Assembly (NCBI RefSeq): GCF_014596465.1
Contig: NZ_MECK01000024.1
Coordinates: forward strand, 1 to 64,000
Direction of reading: 5' to 3'
DNA: 64,000 nucleotides
From: Streptomyces sp. CBMA123
Lineage (GTDB): Bacteria > Actinomycetota > Actinomycetes > Streptomycetales > Streptomycetaceae
The translations under genes were made by a program, and so were the position numbers. The stretch's first letter is position 1; every line of letters starts with the position of its first letter. Below, piece by piece: positions 42,985 through 51,504 of this stretch. Below the pieces are notes generated by a model, which made no database searches, was not told the DNA's origin, and was given only the letters and a program-made list of their open reading frames with translations.

Positions 42985-43689
42985 GTGCTGCTCCCCGCCG
43001 TCCCCCGTACCCGCCTGCGTCCCGCCGAACGGCCTGCCATCGAGACGCCGTTCGGCCCGCTGGTCTTCACCACGGTCGTGGAGAACACGGCTCTTCCGCC
43101 CGTGCCCGATGGACGGTTCGAGCTGCCGGGCGGCCGTACGGTGGCCCGCTGGGTCCGGCCCGAAGCCCGCGTCGAGCTGTTGCTGACCCCGTACGATCCC
43201 GGGCTGGACCCCGAGACCTGGGGGCCGCTGACCGGCTGCCGGGCGGCGGTCTGGCGGATCGACGCCCGCGCGCCGCTCGGGCGGGTGCGGTTCTCGGCGA
43301 GCCTGCCGGAACGGTTGGCGGACAATGCCGACGCCGGGTGGGACAGTGGGCAGTCGCTGGCCGCGATCACGGTCGACGACGACAGCACCAAGCTCACCGT
43401 CGGCGGCATGGACGAGGAGGCGATCTGCGGGGCGGCCGGCGCGGAGGTCCCCGCTCGGTGGGCCGAGCTGATCGACGAGGTCTACGACCGCTCGCACAGC
43501 ACATGGGGTGTGGACTCCGGCCACCGGCACGGCATGACCTGGACGCTGCCCCCGATGGAGGCCGGCGAGCACTGCGAACTCCCGGTGGTGGCCGCCTGGG
43601 CTCCGGTCGCGGACGAGACCGCGAATACCTGGTTCGCCGTCCTGGCCTCGCCGACGGATCTGCTGCGGCAGGCTGCCGAGCGCAGCTGA
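42985..43689 (+). CDS. Conserved hypothetical protein
   Basis: 234 residues from GTG 42985. A TACGCT -10 box (42973-42978) ends 6 bases before the start and there is no ribosome site, so a leaderless mRNA is likely. The protein is soluble, with Trp-rich segments (VARWVRPEARVELLLTPYDP, CRAAVWRIDARAPLG, HSTWGVDSGHRHGMTWTLPPM). No enzyme motif is recognised. Upstream in-frame codons read into non-conserved sequence. Confidence 0.65.
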   Translation: MLLPAVPRTRLRPAERPAIETPFGPLVFTTVVENTALPPVPDGRFELPGGRTVARWVRPEARVELLLTPYDPGLDPETWGPLTGCRAAVWRIDARAPLGRVRFSASLPERLADNADAGWDSGQSLAAITVDDDSTKLTVGGMDEEAICGAAGAEVPARWAELIDEVYDRSHSTWGVDSGHRHGMTWTLPPMEAGEHCELPVVAAWAPVADETANTWFAVLASPTDLLRQAAERS

Positions 43690-43718
43690 GGCGGGGTGGC
43701 CGGTCCGGCCCCCTCGGG

Positions 43719-44153
43719 CTACCGGTACCAGTCGTCTCCGCCCGCGGCGAGCGAGCGCCCCAGGTAGTCCCGCAGATCGCGGGCGACCCAGCTGCGGCTG
43801 TCACTCTCGTGGTCCCAGGCGAAGATGTCCGGCCTGCGCGGCGTCCGTACGAAGGCGAACTGGTCACCTCCGCCGTTGTCCCCGAAGAACAGCAGGGCAT
43901 CGAACGGCATGTACAGCTGGGCGATGGAAGCGTCCGCCCGGAGATGGAGGTTCCGCTCGACGATCCGCTCGACCGTCCAGACCGTGTCCACGCCGGTCCG
44001 GCCCACGATCCCGTTGCTCTCCAGCAGCAGTTCCGTGAGCTCGGCAGGCAGCTCGTCCCCGAGCCTGCTCTCCGCCTCGGCCAGGACCGACTCCCGGGCG
44101 GGATCCCTGAACCCGCTGCCCGGGAACGAATCGGCGGCCACCTGTGTCCACAT
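43719..44153 (-). CDS. SMI1/KNR4 (SUKH) family protein
   Basis: 144 residues from ATG 44153. SUKH features: AEAESRLGDELPAELTELLLESNGI at the start, the PFDALLFFGDNGGGDQFAF strand-loop with Gly-Gly-Asp, and IFAWDHESDSRSWVARDLRDYLGR at the end. SUKH proteins are often immunity factors for contact toxins, but no toxin gene is adjacent. A TAGGCT box on the minus strand lies 8 bases before the ATG, again leaderless. Confidence 0.82.
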   Translation of the reverse strand: MWTQVAADSFPGSGFRDPARESVLAEAESRLGDELPAELTELLLESNGIVGRTGVDTVWTVERIVERNLHLRADASIAQLYMPFDALLFFGDNGGGDQFAFVRTPRRPDIFAWDHESDSRSWVARDLRDYLGRSLAAGGDDWYR

Positions 44154-44294
44154 GATCCGCAAGCCTAGGCGGTCTCCGATCCGCGGACCCAGGCGGGCGG
44201 GTGACCGCCCCGGGTGTGCCGGACCAGGCCGTCCGGCACGCACCCGGGGACGCCGCCGAGGCTTCGTCCGGCGGTGGCCGGTGGGGCGGGGAGG

Positions 44295-45185
44295 TCAGGG
44301 GCGGGGTGGGGTGAGGAAGGTGCGGACGTGGTGGTTGACCTGCGGTGCGGCGGCCATTGGGAGGGTGTGGTGGGTGGTGTCCGGGAGGGTGGTGACGGTG
44401 GCGTGGGGGAGGGTGTGGCGGGTGGCTTCGGCGGTGCGGTGGGGGTCGTGGGCGCGGGAGTGGGCGGCGTAGAGGGCGAGCAGGGGGGTGGTGAGGGTCT
44501 GGAGCCGGGCGGGGGTGGGGCGGGGGCCGGTGATGACGGGGGAGGCGGGGAAGTCGGCGTAGCCGAGGGCGTACAGCTCGCACCAGTCGGGGTCGAGCGC
44601 GGGGCCGGGCGCGGACTCCCAGTCGAGGTAGGAACGGGCGCGGGCCGGGGTGCGGCGGGGGAGGAAGAGGGGGAGGGCGCGCAGGAGGTAGCCGGGGCGG
44701 AAGCCGGCGAAGCACTGGGTGGGGTCGAGCAGGGCGAGGCGGCCGACCCGGGCGGGGGCGTGCAACGCGTACTCGAGGGCGATCCAGGCGCCGTAGGAGT
44801 GGGCGCAGAAGTCGGTCTCGGGGACGCCGAGTCCGTCGAGTACGGCGTCCAGCCAGCCGAGCAGGCCGGGGACGTCGCCGAGGGCGGCGCCGTCGTGGAC
44901 GCTGCGGCCGGGGTCGCCGATGAGGTCGACGGCGAGGACGCGGTGGCCGGCCTCGGCCCAGGCGCCGGCGTTGGCGAACCACATGGTGGAGGTGGCGCCG
45001 CCGCCGTGGAGGAGAACGAGGGGGCGGCCGTCGGCGGGGCCGCAGGCGTTGATCCGGGTGGTGCCGTGGGCGGTGCGGACGGTGAGTGGTTCGACCGGGA
45101 CGGGCCAGCGGGCGAGCATTCCGTCGTAGGCGGCGAGGAAGGGGGCGAGGCGCGGTGCGAGGTCGGGGGTGGTGCGGGCGGACAT
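44295..45185 (-). CDS. Alpha/beta-fold hydrolase
   Basis: 296 residues from ATG 45185 (GGAGG upstream). Oxyanion loop LVLLHGGGATSTMW, nucleophile elbow DFCAHSYGAWIALEYAL (Ser in AHSYG), acid LALLDPT or a later Asp, and catalytic His in LPDTTHHTLPM. Substrate unknown. It is divergent from a MarR gene with a 15-bp palindrome between, so it is probably the MarR target. Confidence 0.87.
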   Translation of the reverse strand: MSARTTPDLAPRLAPFLAAYDGMLARWPVPVEPLTVRTAHGTTRINACGPADGRPLVLLHGGGATSTMWFANAGAWAEAGHRVLAVDLIGDPGRSVHDGAALGDVPGLLGWLDAVLDGLGVPETDFCAHSYGAWIALEYALHAPARVGRLALLDPTQCFAGFRPGYLLRALPLFLPRRTPARARSYLDWESAPGPALDPDWCELYALGYADFPASPVITGPRPTPARLQTLTTPLLALYAAHSRAHDPHRTAEATRHTLPHATVTTLPDTTHHTLPMAAAPQVNHHVRTFLTPPRP

Positions 45186-45264
45186 GATGGGCCTCCGCGG
45201 GGTGTGGTGTGATCGCGTCCGGGTCGGGCGCGGGATCACCGCTGGATCACTCGTTGAACAAGTA

Positions 45265-45279
45265 TCTCGCTGAGCGAGA
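45265..45279. promoter_or_regulatory. Palindromic MarR operator
   Basis: TCTCGCT-G-AGCGAGA, seven-base perfect arms, lies between a TTGAAC -35 (45254-45259) and a GAGAAT -10 (45278-45283), i.e. inside the spacer of the rightward promoter. That is a classic repression site for the adjacent MarR protein and its divergent hydrolase gene. Confidence 0.78.
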
Positions 45280-45317
45280 GAATAATGGCACACGAGTGCC
45301 CGAGGAAGGACGAGAGG

Positions 45318-45773
45318 GTGTCCGAGGTCGAGGAGCCGATGCGGCTGGTCCACCTGTTGCGCGGTCTGACGGTCGAACTGGATCTGTTCGGGGCCGAGTT
45401 CGCGGCCCGCAGTGGTCTGCATCCGACCGATCTGCGGGCGTTGATCCACCTGCTGGACGCCGCCCGGGCCGGGGAGGTGGTCACCCCGGGCCGCCTCGGG
45501 GAGGCGCTCCGGCTGAACTCGGCCGGCACCACCGGTCTGGCGGACCGGCTGGAGCGGCTCGGGCTGATCCGTCGCGAGCGCGATCCGCAGGACCGGCGGA
45601 AGGTGCGGCTGGTGGTGGAGGAGCGGGCGATGGAACTGGGGCAGGGCTTCTTCGGCGGGCTGATCGGGGACCTGGTCGCGGCCATGGGCCGGTTCGACCC
45701 GGCGGAGCTGGCGACGGCCCGGCGCTTCCTGGAGGCGATGACCTCGGTGGTGGCCGCCGCCCGGCAGGGGTGA
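45318..45773 (+). CDS. MarR-family transcriptional regulator
   Basis: 151 residues from GTG 45318, which has GAAGGACGAGAGG upstream. ATG 45285 in the same frame is rejected because it lies at or before the expected transcription start. Winged helix: LHPTDLRALIHLLDAARAGEVV, recognition LGEALRLNSAGTTGLADRLERLGLI, wing RERDPQDRRKVRLVVEE. Probably represses itself and the divergent alpha/beta hydrolase. Confidence 0.9.
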   Translation: MSEVEEPMRLVHLLRGLTVELDLFGAEFAARSGLHPTDLRALIHLLDAARAGEVVTPGRLGEALRLNSAGTTGLADRLERLGLIRRERDPQDRRKVRLVVEERAMELGQGFFGGLIGDLVAAMGRFDPAELATARRFLEAMTSVVAAARQG

Positions 45774-45897
45774 GACCGGCAGAGGCGGGCCGGCAGAGGC
45801 GGGCCGGAAGGGGCGGGCGGGAAGGGGTGGACCGGAAGGGGTGGACCGGCAAGGGGCACAGACCGGTGGGGGCGAGACCGGCGGGACCCACCCACCG

Positions 45898-46824
45898 CTA
45901 CGCGGGCCCCAGGCTCCAGGCGATCAGGGACAGGGTCGCCATCGACACCAGCGTCGACCAGAGCACGGTGTCCCGGGCGAGTTCGGTGCCCTGCCCGTAC
46001 TCGCGGGCGTAGGTGTAGATGTTCTGCGCCGCAGGCAGGGCGGAGAAGAGCACCACGGTGAGCAGCTGGTGGGTGGGGAGGTGGAGCACCGGGCCGGCCA
46101 CGGCCAGGGCGGCGAGCGGCTGGACCAGGGTCTTGATCGCGACCGTCACTCCGACCTCGACGCGGCGCGAGGGTCCGTCGGCGGGCGGGCGGTTGTGCAG
46201 CGACATGCCGAGGGCGACCAGGGCGGTCGGCACCCCGGCGCCGCCGAGCAGTTCGGCGGAGTGGTTGAGCTCGGCGGGCAGGTGCAGCCCGGTCGCGGAG
46301 GCGACGGCGCCGAGCGCGGTGGCGAGCAGGACCGGGTTGCGCAGCGGCAGGGTGAGCAGGGCCCGGCGGCCGGCCGCGCCGCTGTCCAGGACGGCCAGCA
46401 CGGCCGGGGTGACCAGCAGGATCTGGAAGAGGATCACCGGTCCGACGAAGGAGGCGTCGCCGACGACCTGCATGGTCACCGGGATGCCGAGGTTCGCGGA
46501 GTTCACGTAGCCGGCGGCCATCGCGCCGATCGCCAGTTCGCCGCGCTTGCGGCGGAACAGCAGGCGCCCCGCGAGCAGCCCGAGGCCGGTCGCGACGGCG
46601 GCGCCGGCCACGAAGGCGAGCATCGACGCGTTGGCGAAGTGCCCGAGCGGGGTGCGGGCGATCATCAGGAAGAGCGCGGCCGGCATCGCTACGTGGAAGA
46701 CGAAGCGGGTCAGCACCATCTCGGCCTGCGGCCCGAGTAGCCCGGCACGGGCGACGAGGTAGCCGACCGCGGTGAGGGCCCAGATCGGGGCGAAGGCGGA
46801 CAGCAGCGGGTGGAGCGCGGGCAT
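45898..46824 (-). CDS. AEC-family (auxin efflux carrier type) transporter
   Basis: 308 residues; ATG 46824 follows GAGGAA. Ten spans in two five-span halves; AEC features are FVFHVAMPAALFLMIARTPL in the first half, AAGYVNSANLGIPV in span 4 (conserved Asn-x-x-Asn-x-Gly), and FSALPAAQNIYTYAREYG in the second half. It exports an organic acid or similar anion. A longer upstream frame is low complexity and was not used. Confidence 0.88.
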   Translation of the reverse strand: MPALHPLLSAFAPIWALTAVGYLVARAGLLGPQAEMVLTRFVFHVAMPAALFLMIARTPLGHFANASMLAFVAGAAVATGLGLLAGRLLFRRKRGELAIGAMAAGYVNSANLGIPVTMQVVGDASFVGPVILFQILLVTPAVLAVLDSGAAGRRALLTLPLRNPVLLATALGAVASATGLHLPAELNHSAELLGGAGVPTALVALGMSLHNRPPADGPSRRVEVGVTVAIKTLVQPLAALAVAGPVLHLPTHQLLTVVLFSALPAAQNIYTYAREYGQGTELARDTVLWSTLVSMATLSLIAWSLGPA

Positions 46825-47051
46825 GGTTCCTCGGATCGCTCGGAAGGGTCTGCCGGGTGGCGGCGGGGATCGCCCGCCCGAGGGCCCTTGGAGCACCGGT
46901 AACGCCGAGAACCCCCCGACGGGAGTAAACCAGTGGCCGTGGGGGTGTTGATCAACGGACCCCGGAACGGGGGCGGGGAGCCCGGCCTGCGGAGGAGGTC
47001 CGGGAGGCGGCCCCGCGAACGGCGGAACGGACCGGGCCCTACGATGAGCCG

Positions 47052-47510
47052 ATGGAGGACCAGTACCTGAGCCTGTCCGAGGTGGAAGCCGTCGCGCGGC
47101 GCGCCCACCAGGGGCAGGTGGACAAGAACGGGCACCCGTACGCCGAGCACATCGCGGCGGTCGCCGGCGGGACGGCGGCACGTGGCGGCAGCGAGGCGCA
47201 GATCGCGGCGGGCTGGCTGCACGACACCGTCGAGGACGACCGGCTGAGCCGGGAGTGGCTGGCGGGCGCCGCGCTGCCGGACGAGACCAAGGCGATCGTG
47301 GACGCGCTCACCCGCCGCCCTGACGAACCGGTCGAGGCGTACACGGCGCGGATCCTGGCCACGCCCGGCGCGCTGCTGGTCAAGCGCGCCGACCTGGCGC
47401 ACAACTCCGATCCGGCCCGACTGGCCACGCTGGACCAGGCGACCGCCGAGCGGCTGGCCGCCAAGTACGCGCGGATGCGGGAGCTGCTGGGGCTCACCGG
47501 GGAGCTCTGA
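47052..47510 (+). CDS. HD-domain phosphohydrolase (Mesh1/SpoT-hydrolase-like)
   Basis: 152 residues. ARRAHQGQVDKNGHPYAEHIAAV and AAGWLHDTVEDD carry the metal-binding H...HD pattern of small ppGpp/NADPH phosphohydrolase-like proteins; VKRADLAHNSDP supplies the last Asp. A RelA-type synthetase domain is absent. TACGAT (47040-47045) lies 6 bases before ATG 47052 without a ribosome site, so the mRNA is leaderless. After the stop, degenerate GGGGAGCGCTGAACC repeats run to about 47600. Confidence 0.85.
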   Translation: MEDQYLSLSEVEAVARRAHQGQVDKNGHPYAEHIAAVAGGTAARGGSEAQIAAGWLHDTVEDDRLSREWLAGAALPDETKAIVDALTRRPDEPVEAYTARILATPGALLVKRADLAHNSDPARLATLDQATAERLAAKYARMRELLGLTGEL

Positions 47511-47662
47511 ACCGGGGAGCGCTGAACGGCGGGCTCTGAGCCGGGGAGCGCTGAACCGGGGAACTCTGAACTGGGGAGCGCTGACCGGGGAGCTCTGAAC
47601 CGTGCAGTAGCCGGGGCGCGCCGAGCTGCGCGGCAGCCGGGCAGAGCGGCCGAAGGGAAGCA

Positions 47663-47708
47663 CGAGAGGGCCCGGGCCACGCGGATCGCGCGGGCCCGGG
47701 CCCTCTCG
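47663..47708. terminator. Bidirectional 16-bp hairpin terminator
   Basis: CGAGAGGGCCCGGGCC (47663-47678) pairs perfectly with 47693-47708 around a 14-base loop, between the convergent HD and SLT-like genes. Confidence 0.85.
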
Positions 47709-47799
47709 GGTCACCCCGGTGGTCCCTGTCCGACCCCCGGGGTGAGGGGGAGGTGGTCAGGAGACGGGTGGGAGGCAGGTAAGCCGGTGGTCGGTCGGC

Positions 47800-48195
47800 T
47801 TAGTACCAGTGGTGGTTCTGCCAGAAGTTCCAGGCGGCGTTCGGGCTGCCGTAGCGGGAGTTCATGTAGTCCAGCGCCCACTTGATCTGGGTGGCCGGGT
47901 TGGTCTTCCAGTCCGAGCCGGCGGAGGCCATCTTCGAGGCCGGCAGCGCCTGGCCCAGACCGTACGAGCCCGAGCTCGGGTTGGTCGCCGTCACGTTCCA
48001 GCCGGACTCGTGGGAGATGATCTGGCTGAAGGAGGCCAGCTGGTTCGCCGGGACGATCTGCGCGGCGATGGCCTGCGGGGAGGCGGTGGCAGCGTTCGCG
48101 GTGGCGGGCAGCACACCCGCGCCCAGGACGGTCAGACCAGCGGCGCCGGCGAGAATCGCGGCGGAAGTGCGCATACGGAGCTTGAAAGCGGGCAT
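47800..48195 (-). CDS. Small secreted transglycosylase (SLT)-like protein
   Basis: 131 residues. Signal peptide about 1-35 (RTSAAILAGAAGLTVLGAG...ATANA). The mature part has the lysozyme-like fold of lytic transglycosylases: ISHESGWNVTATNPSSGSYGLGQALP with the catalytic Glu in HESGW, then QIKWALDYMNSRYGSPNAAWNFW. Should cut peptidoglycan glycan strands. The 5' leader is structured (see 48196-48300). The SD-like GAGG lies inside a small hairpin just before the start. Confidence 0.85.
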   Translation of the reverse strand: MPAFKLRMRTSAAILAGAAGLTVLGAGVLPATANAATASPQAIAAQIVPANQLASFSQIISHESGWNVTATNPSSGSYGLGQALPASKMASAGSDWKTNPATQIKWALDYMNSRYGSPNAAWNFWQNHHWY

Positions 48196-48300
48196 GTAGG
48201 TCAGGACCTCAATCAGGTTGGGCCGAGTCGCGCCCCACCCAGGACCACGGGCCGGACAGGGGCCGTTGCGGTTGTGGGGCGCGACTCGGCGGTAAGCCGT
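48196..48300 (-). promoter_or_regulatory. Structured 5' leader of the SLT-like gene (candidate riboregulator)
   Basis: A perfect 15-bp inverted repeat (48223-48237 with 48275-48289, arms CCGAGTCGCGCCCCA and complement) encloses a 37-base loop that can itself fold (GGCCCCTGTCCGGCC). Next to the start codon AGGTC-CT-GACCT forms a hairpin that covers the GAGG ribosome site. The blocks of the ydaO class are not present here. Confidence 0.55.
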
Positions 48301-48715
48301 CGACCGGCGGGACAGGAGCCGGTGCGGCTGACGACGAGAGCCATTGTTGCCAGACGGGATCGGCCGTCGCCAAGACCCCCTCGTTACGACGCACCGTCGT
48401 ACGCGCGGAGGTGGCCGTGGATTCGAAGGGGCGCCGGGGCGGGCCCGGCGGACGGGCTCGGAACCGGGCGGACACCCGGCGGTCGGCGGTCGGGCGACGG
48501 TCGGCGGGAGGGGGCGGCGAGGGCTCCGCGCCACCACTACCGTCCGTCGTAGGCGTGATTCGCCTGTGAGCGCACTCACCGTTTGGGAGCGGCGACTGTC
48601 ACCCGACGGTCCGGTCACAGCACTTTGGGTACTGATGATCTGTGCCCGGCGCCACACGATCCGGTCGCGGTCGGCGGCCGTCCGCTCGCCGAGGGTTACC
48701 GGAGGCCGCCGAAGT
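48301..48715. other. Intergenic region without supported gene
   Basis: Upstream of the SLT-like leader and downstream of the carboxyltransferase stop. Contains ACGACGCACCGTCGTACG near 48378 and alternating CGGTCGGCGGTCGGGCGACGG tracts. Frames are low complexity; I see no gene. It should contain the promoter of the SLT-like gene. Confidence 0.45.
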
Positions 48716-50392
48716 TCATCGGAGGTCGCCCAGGCGCCGGTGGCGGAGTGCCCGGGCGGCGAGCCGGGCCGTCTCGCCGGTCGCGGACAGCTCGCCGAGC
48801 GCCGTGACGACCGCCGCGCCCAGGCGGGCACAGAAGGCCGCCGGCTCCTCGGAAGCGTCCGGCAGCTCGGGGACCACCTTGTCCACCAGCCCGACCTCCG
48901 CCAGCTGCCGGGCGCCGATGCCCTGGGCCCGGGCCAGCTCGGCGGCGTGGGCGCCGTCCCGGTGGACGATTGCCGAGGCGCCCTCCGGCGGCAGCGGCGC
49001 CAGCCAGGCGTGCCCGGCGGCGAGCACCCGGTCGGCCGGGAGCAGGGCCAGGGCGCCGCCGCCGGAGCCCTGGCCGAGCAGGACGGCGAGGACGGGGGTG
49101 CGCAGGGCGAGCAGGGTGGTCAGGCAGTGCGCGATCTCGATCGCGATCCCGTCCAGCTCGGCCTGGGCGGACAACTCGGCCCCGGCGGTGTCCACCACGG
49201 TCACCAGTGGCAGGCCCAGCTGCTCGGCGAGGCGGGCGCTGCGCCGGACGGCCCGCAGGTCGGCGGCGGTGAAGGGGCGTTCGTGTGCCGAGTCCTGCCG
49301 CTGCTGGCCGACGACCAGGACGGGGTGGCCGCCGAGCACGGCGAGTGCGCGGACCAGCGCGCCGTCGCGGCCGCCGGGCGCGTCGAGCAGCACCAGTTCC
49401 TCGGCGGTGCGGCGCAGCAGCTCGCGGGTGCCGGGGCGGTCCGGGCGTCGGGTACGGCGGACGGAGTCCCAGGCGTCCTGGGCGTCGGTGTCCTGGGTGC
49501 CGGTGTCCTGGGTGTCGGGGTGCCGGGTGTCGGAGTCCTGGGCCCCGGGCGGCGTGGTGGACCGCTCGGGGAGAGGGGTGTCCGGGGTGCCCCTATAAGT
49601 AGGAGGAGCGGTGCCGAGAACGGTGAGGGTGCGGCGGAGCAGCTCGCGCAGCTCCTGCGGCGGTACCACGGCGTCCACGAGGCCGTGCCCGGCCAGCGTC
49701 TCCGCCCGCTGGACGTCCGCCGGCAGCTCCACGCCGCGCAGTTCCTCGTACACCCGGGGGCCGAGGAAGCCGAGCCGGGCGCCCGGCTCGGCGAGGACCA
49801 GCTGGCCGAGGGTGCCCCAGGAGGCGAAGACCCCGCCCATGGTCGGGTTGCGCAGATAGGTGAGGTAGGGGAGGCCGGCCGCGCGGTGGGCCTGGACGGC
49901 GGCGGTGATGCGGAGCATGCAGAGGAAGGCCGCCGAGCCCTCCTGCATCCTGGTGCCGCCGGAGACCGGCAGGGCGAGCAGCGGGAGGCGCTCGGCGGTG
50001 GCGCGTTCGACGGCCCGGGTGATCCGTTCCGCGGTGGCGACGCCGATCGAGCCGCCGAGGAAGCCGAACTCGGAGGCGACCAGGGCGACCGGCCTCCCGT
50101 CGATCCGGCCGAGGCCGGTGAGCACGGCCTCGTCCAGGCCGGTGCGCTCGCGGGCCCGGTCGAGCGAGGCGCGGTAGCCGGGGTCGGCGGGCGGCGCGGA
50201 CGGGGGTTCGTCCCAGCTGTGGAAGCCGCCCGGGTCGACCAGCAGTCCGACCAGCTGGTGGGCGGTCAGGGCCGCGCCCTTGCCGACGGGCGGGTTGCCC
50301 GCCGTGCCGGTGCCCGCCGTGCCAGTGTCCGCAGCCGTCGCTGTGCCCGCACCCGTGTCAGTGCCCGTGCCAGTGCCCGTGTTCATGTCCAC
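48716..50392 (-). CDS. Fused acyl-CoA carboxylase carboxyltransferase (beta and alpha domains)
   Basis: 558 residues from GTG 50392 or ATG 50386 (the ATG has GGGGTG in front). N-terminal half: crotonase-fold beta subunit (VALVASEFGFLGGSIGVATAERI, PVSGGTRMQEG, NPTMGGVFASWG). C-terminal half: alpha subunit (TVVDTAGAELSAQAELDG, VLLGQGSGGGALALLPADRVLA, ASAIVHRDG). No zinc-finger Cys set is present. Such proteins transfer CO2 from biotin to an acyl-CoA. The two halves are separated by an insert of repeated TQDTGTQDTDAQD-like units, and the N-terminus is a Thr/Gly repeat, both from simple DNA repeats. No biotin carboxylase gene is adjacent. Confidence 0.88.
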   Translation of the reverse strand: MDMNTGTGTGTDTGAGTATAADTGTAGTGTAGNPPVGKGAALTAHQLVGLLVDPGGFHSWDEPPSAPPADPGYRASLDRARERTGLDEAVLTGLGRIDGRPVALVASEFGFLGGSIGVATAERITRAVERATAERLPLLALPVSGGTRMQEGSAAFLCMLRITAAVQAHRAAGLPYLTYLRNPTMGGVFASWGTLGQLVLAEPGARLGFLGPRVYEELRGVELPADVQRAETLAGHGLVDAVVPPQELRELLRRTLTVLGTAPPTYRGTPDTPLPERSTTPPGAQDSDTRHPDTQDTGTQDTDAQDAWDSVRRTRRPDRPGTRELLRRTAEELVLLDAPGGRDGALVRALAVLGGHPVLVVGQQRQDSAHERPFTAADLRAVRRSARLAEQLGLPLVTVVDTAGAELSAQAELDGIAIEIAHCLTTLLALRTPVLAVLLGQGSGGGALALLPADRVLAAGHAWLAPLPPEGASAIVHRDGAHAAELARAQGIGARQLAEVGLVDKVVPELPDASEEPAAFCARLGAAVVTALGELSATGETARLAARALRHRRLGDLR

Positions 50393-50677
50393 CCCGTCAG
50401 AGATCGTTCCGGTCCGACATGATCCGTCACTCTATGCGGCGCGGACGGGGCGTTGTGGGAGTGCTGTGAAGGTGTGAGCGGCCCGACAGCGGGGCGTGCG
50501 GTTGTTCGATGGCGGTCGACCCAAGGGGGGTGCGGGCGGTTCGTGGACGGCCGCGACGAAGGGTCACCGAGGGGTGACGTACGGGTCAAGTCGCAGGTGG
50601 GAAAGGTGAGTTACCCGCCGGTTAACAGTTCGCCGGAGGCCTTCCGGAGTTGTCGGTGGCTCGCCACACTGGTGGAC

Positions 50678-51070
50678 ATGACTCGCACTCTACGCGCGTG
50701 GAAGACCCGCGCCGCCGCCATCACCGCCGTCGCCCTGATGACCCTCGCTCCCGTCGCCGTCGCCACCGAGGCGCACGCCGACGTGAGCGGCACGGTGTGC
50801 CTGTCCACGCTTCCGCCGGAGGCCACGGACACCCTCAACCTGATCGCCTCGGACGGGCCGTTCCCGTACTCGCAGGACGGCGTGGTCTTCCAGAACAGAG
50901 AGGGCGTCCTGCCCAGCCAGTCGTACGGGTACTACCACGAGTACACCGTCATCACCCCGGGCGCCCCGACCCGTGGTACCCGCCGGATCATCACTGGCGA
51001 GGCCTCCCAGGAGGACTACTACACCGGCGACCACTACGCCACGTTCTCCCTGGTCGACCAGACCTGCTGA
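50678..51070 (+). CDS. Secreted guanyl-specific ribonuclease (RNase Sa type, N1/T1 family)
   Basis: 130 residues: signal peptide about 1-34 (ends ATEAHA) and a 96-residue mature enzyme starting DVSGTVCLSTLPPEA. The mature sequence is almost that of RNase Sa as I remember it: Cys7 and Cys96 for the disulphide, Glu in YHEYTVITPG, Arg in RGTRRIITGE, and His in TGDHYATFS as catalytic residues. It cuts RNA after G outside the cell. A barstar-type inhibitor gene, needed if enzyme stays inside, is not next to it. ATG 50678 is used; an in-frame GTG at 50672 is possible. Confidence 0.93.
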   Translation: MTRTLRAWKTRAAAITAVALMTLAPVAVATEAHADVSGTVCLSTLPPEATDTLNLIASDGPFPYSQDGVVFQNREGVLPSQSYGYYHEYTVITPGAPTRGTRRIITGEASQEDYYTGDHYATFSLVDQTC

Positions 51071-51089
51071 CGCCCGTCGGCGTGACCGT

Positions 51090-51117
51090 GGCCCCGGCGG
51101 GGAAGCCCGCCGGGGCC
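51090..51117 (+). terminator. Hairpin terminator of the RNase gene
   Basis: 12-bp perfect stem GGCCCCGGCGGG / CCCGCCGGGGCC with a GAAG tetraloop, 19 bases after the stop codon. Confidence 0.88.
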
Positions 51118-51167
51118 ACGGGTCGTACGGCGCCACGGGTCGTACGGCGCCACGGGTCGTACGGCGC
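51117..51167 (+). repeat. 17-bp tandem repeat, three perfect copies
   Basis: CACGGGTCGTACGGCGC is repeated three times exactly, immediately after the terminator stem, with degenerate copies to about 51210. The remaining sequence to 51504 has no gene I can support. Confidence 0.88.
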
Positions 51168-51504
51168 CGCATGTGTACGGTGCCACGGGTCGCAGGCGCC
51201 ACGTCCTGGTCCTGTGGCTCGGACGCGCCCCAGTCGCTGACCGTCGGCTCGTCCCCCACCCGCAGCGTGCCCGGCCGCAGTGCCGAGAACGTGCTCCCGG
51301 TCGTGTTCCGGCGGCACCCGGACCAGCCCTGCACCGGGAAGCACCGCAACTCCGTCACCGCGGCCATGCCGCCCCCGTGCCTGCGCGGCCACCGTGGGCC
51401 GCTCTTCTCCGTGTCCCCGTAGGACAGTTGCCGGCCCGCCCGGGATCGTCCCGGCCGTCGCACCGGTGAACACCCGGCGGCCGTGCGGTTGCTAGGGTCT
51501 GCGC

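Noticed and set aside
51118-51504. Small genes between the RNase and TetR genes
   Set aside because: Frames arise from the 17-bp repeats and lack ribosome sites or recognisable domains.
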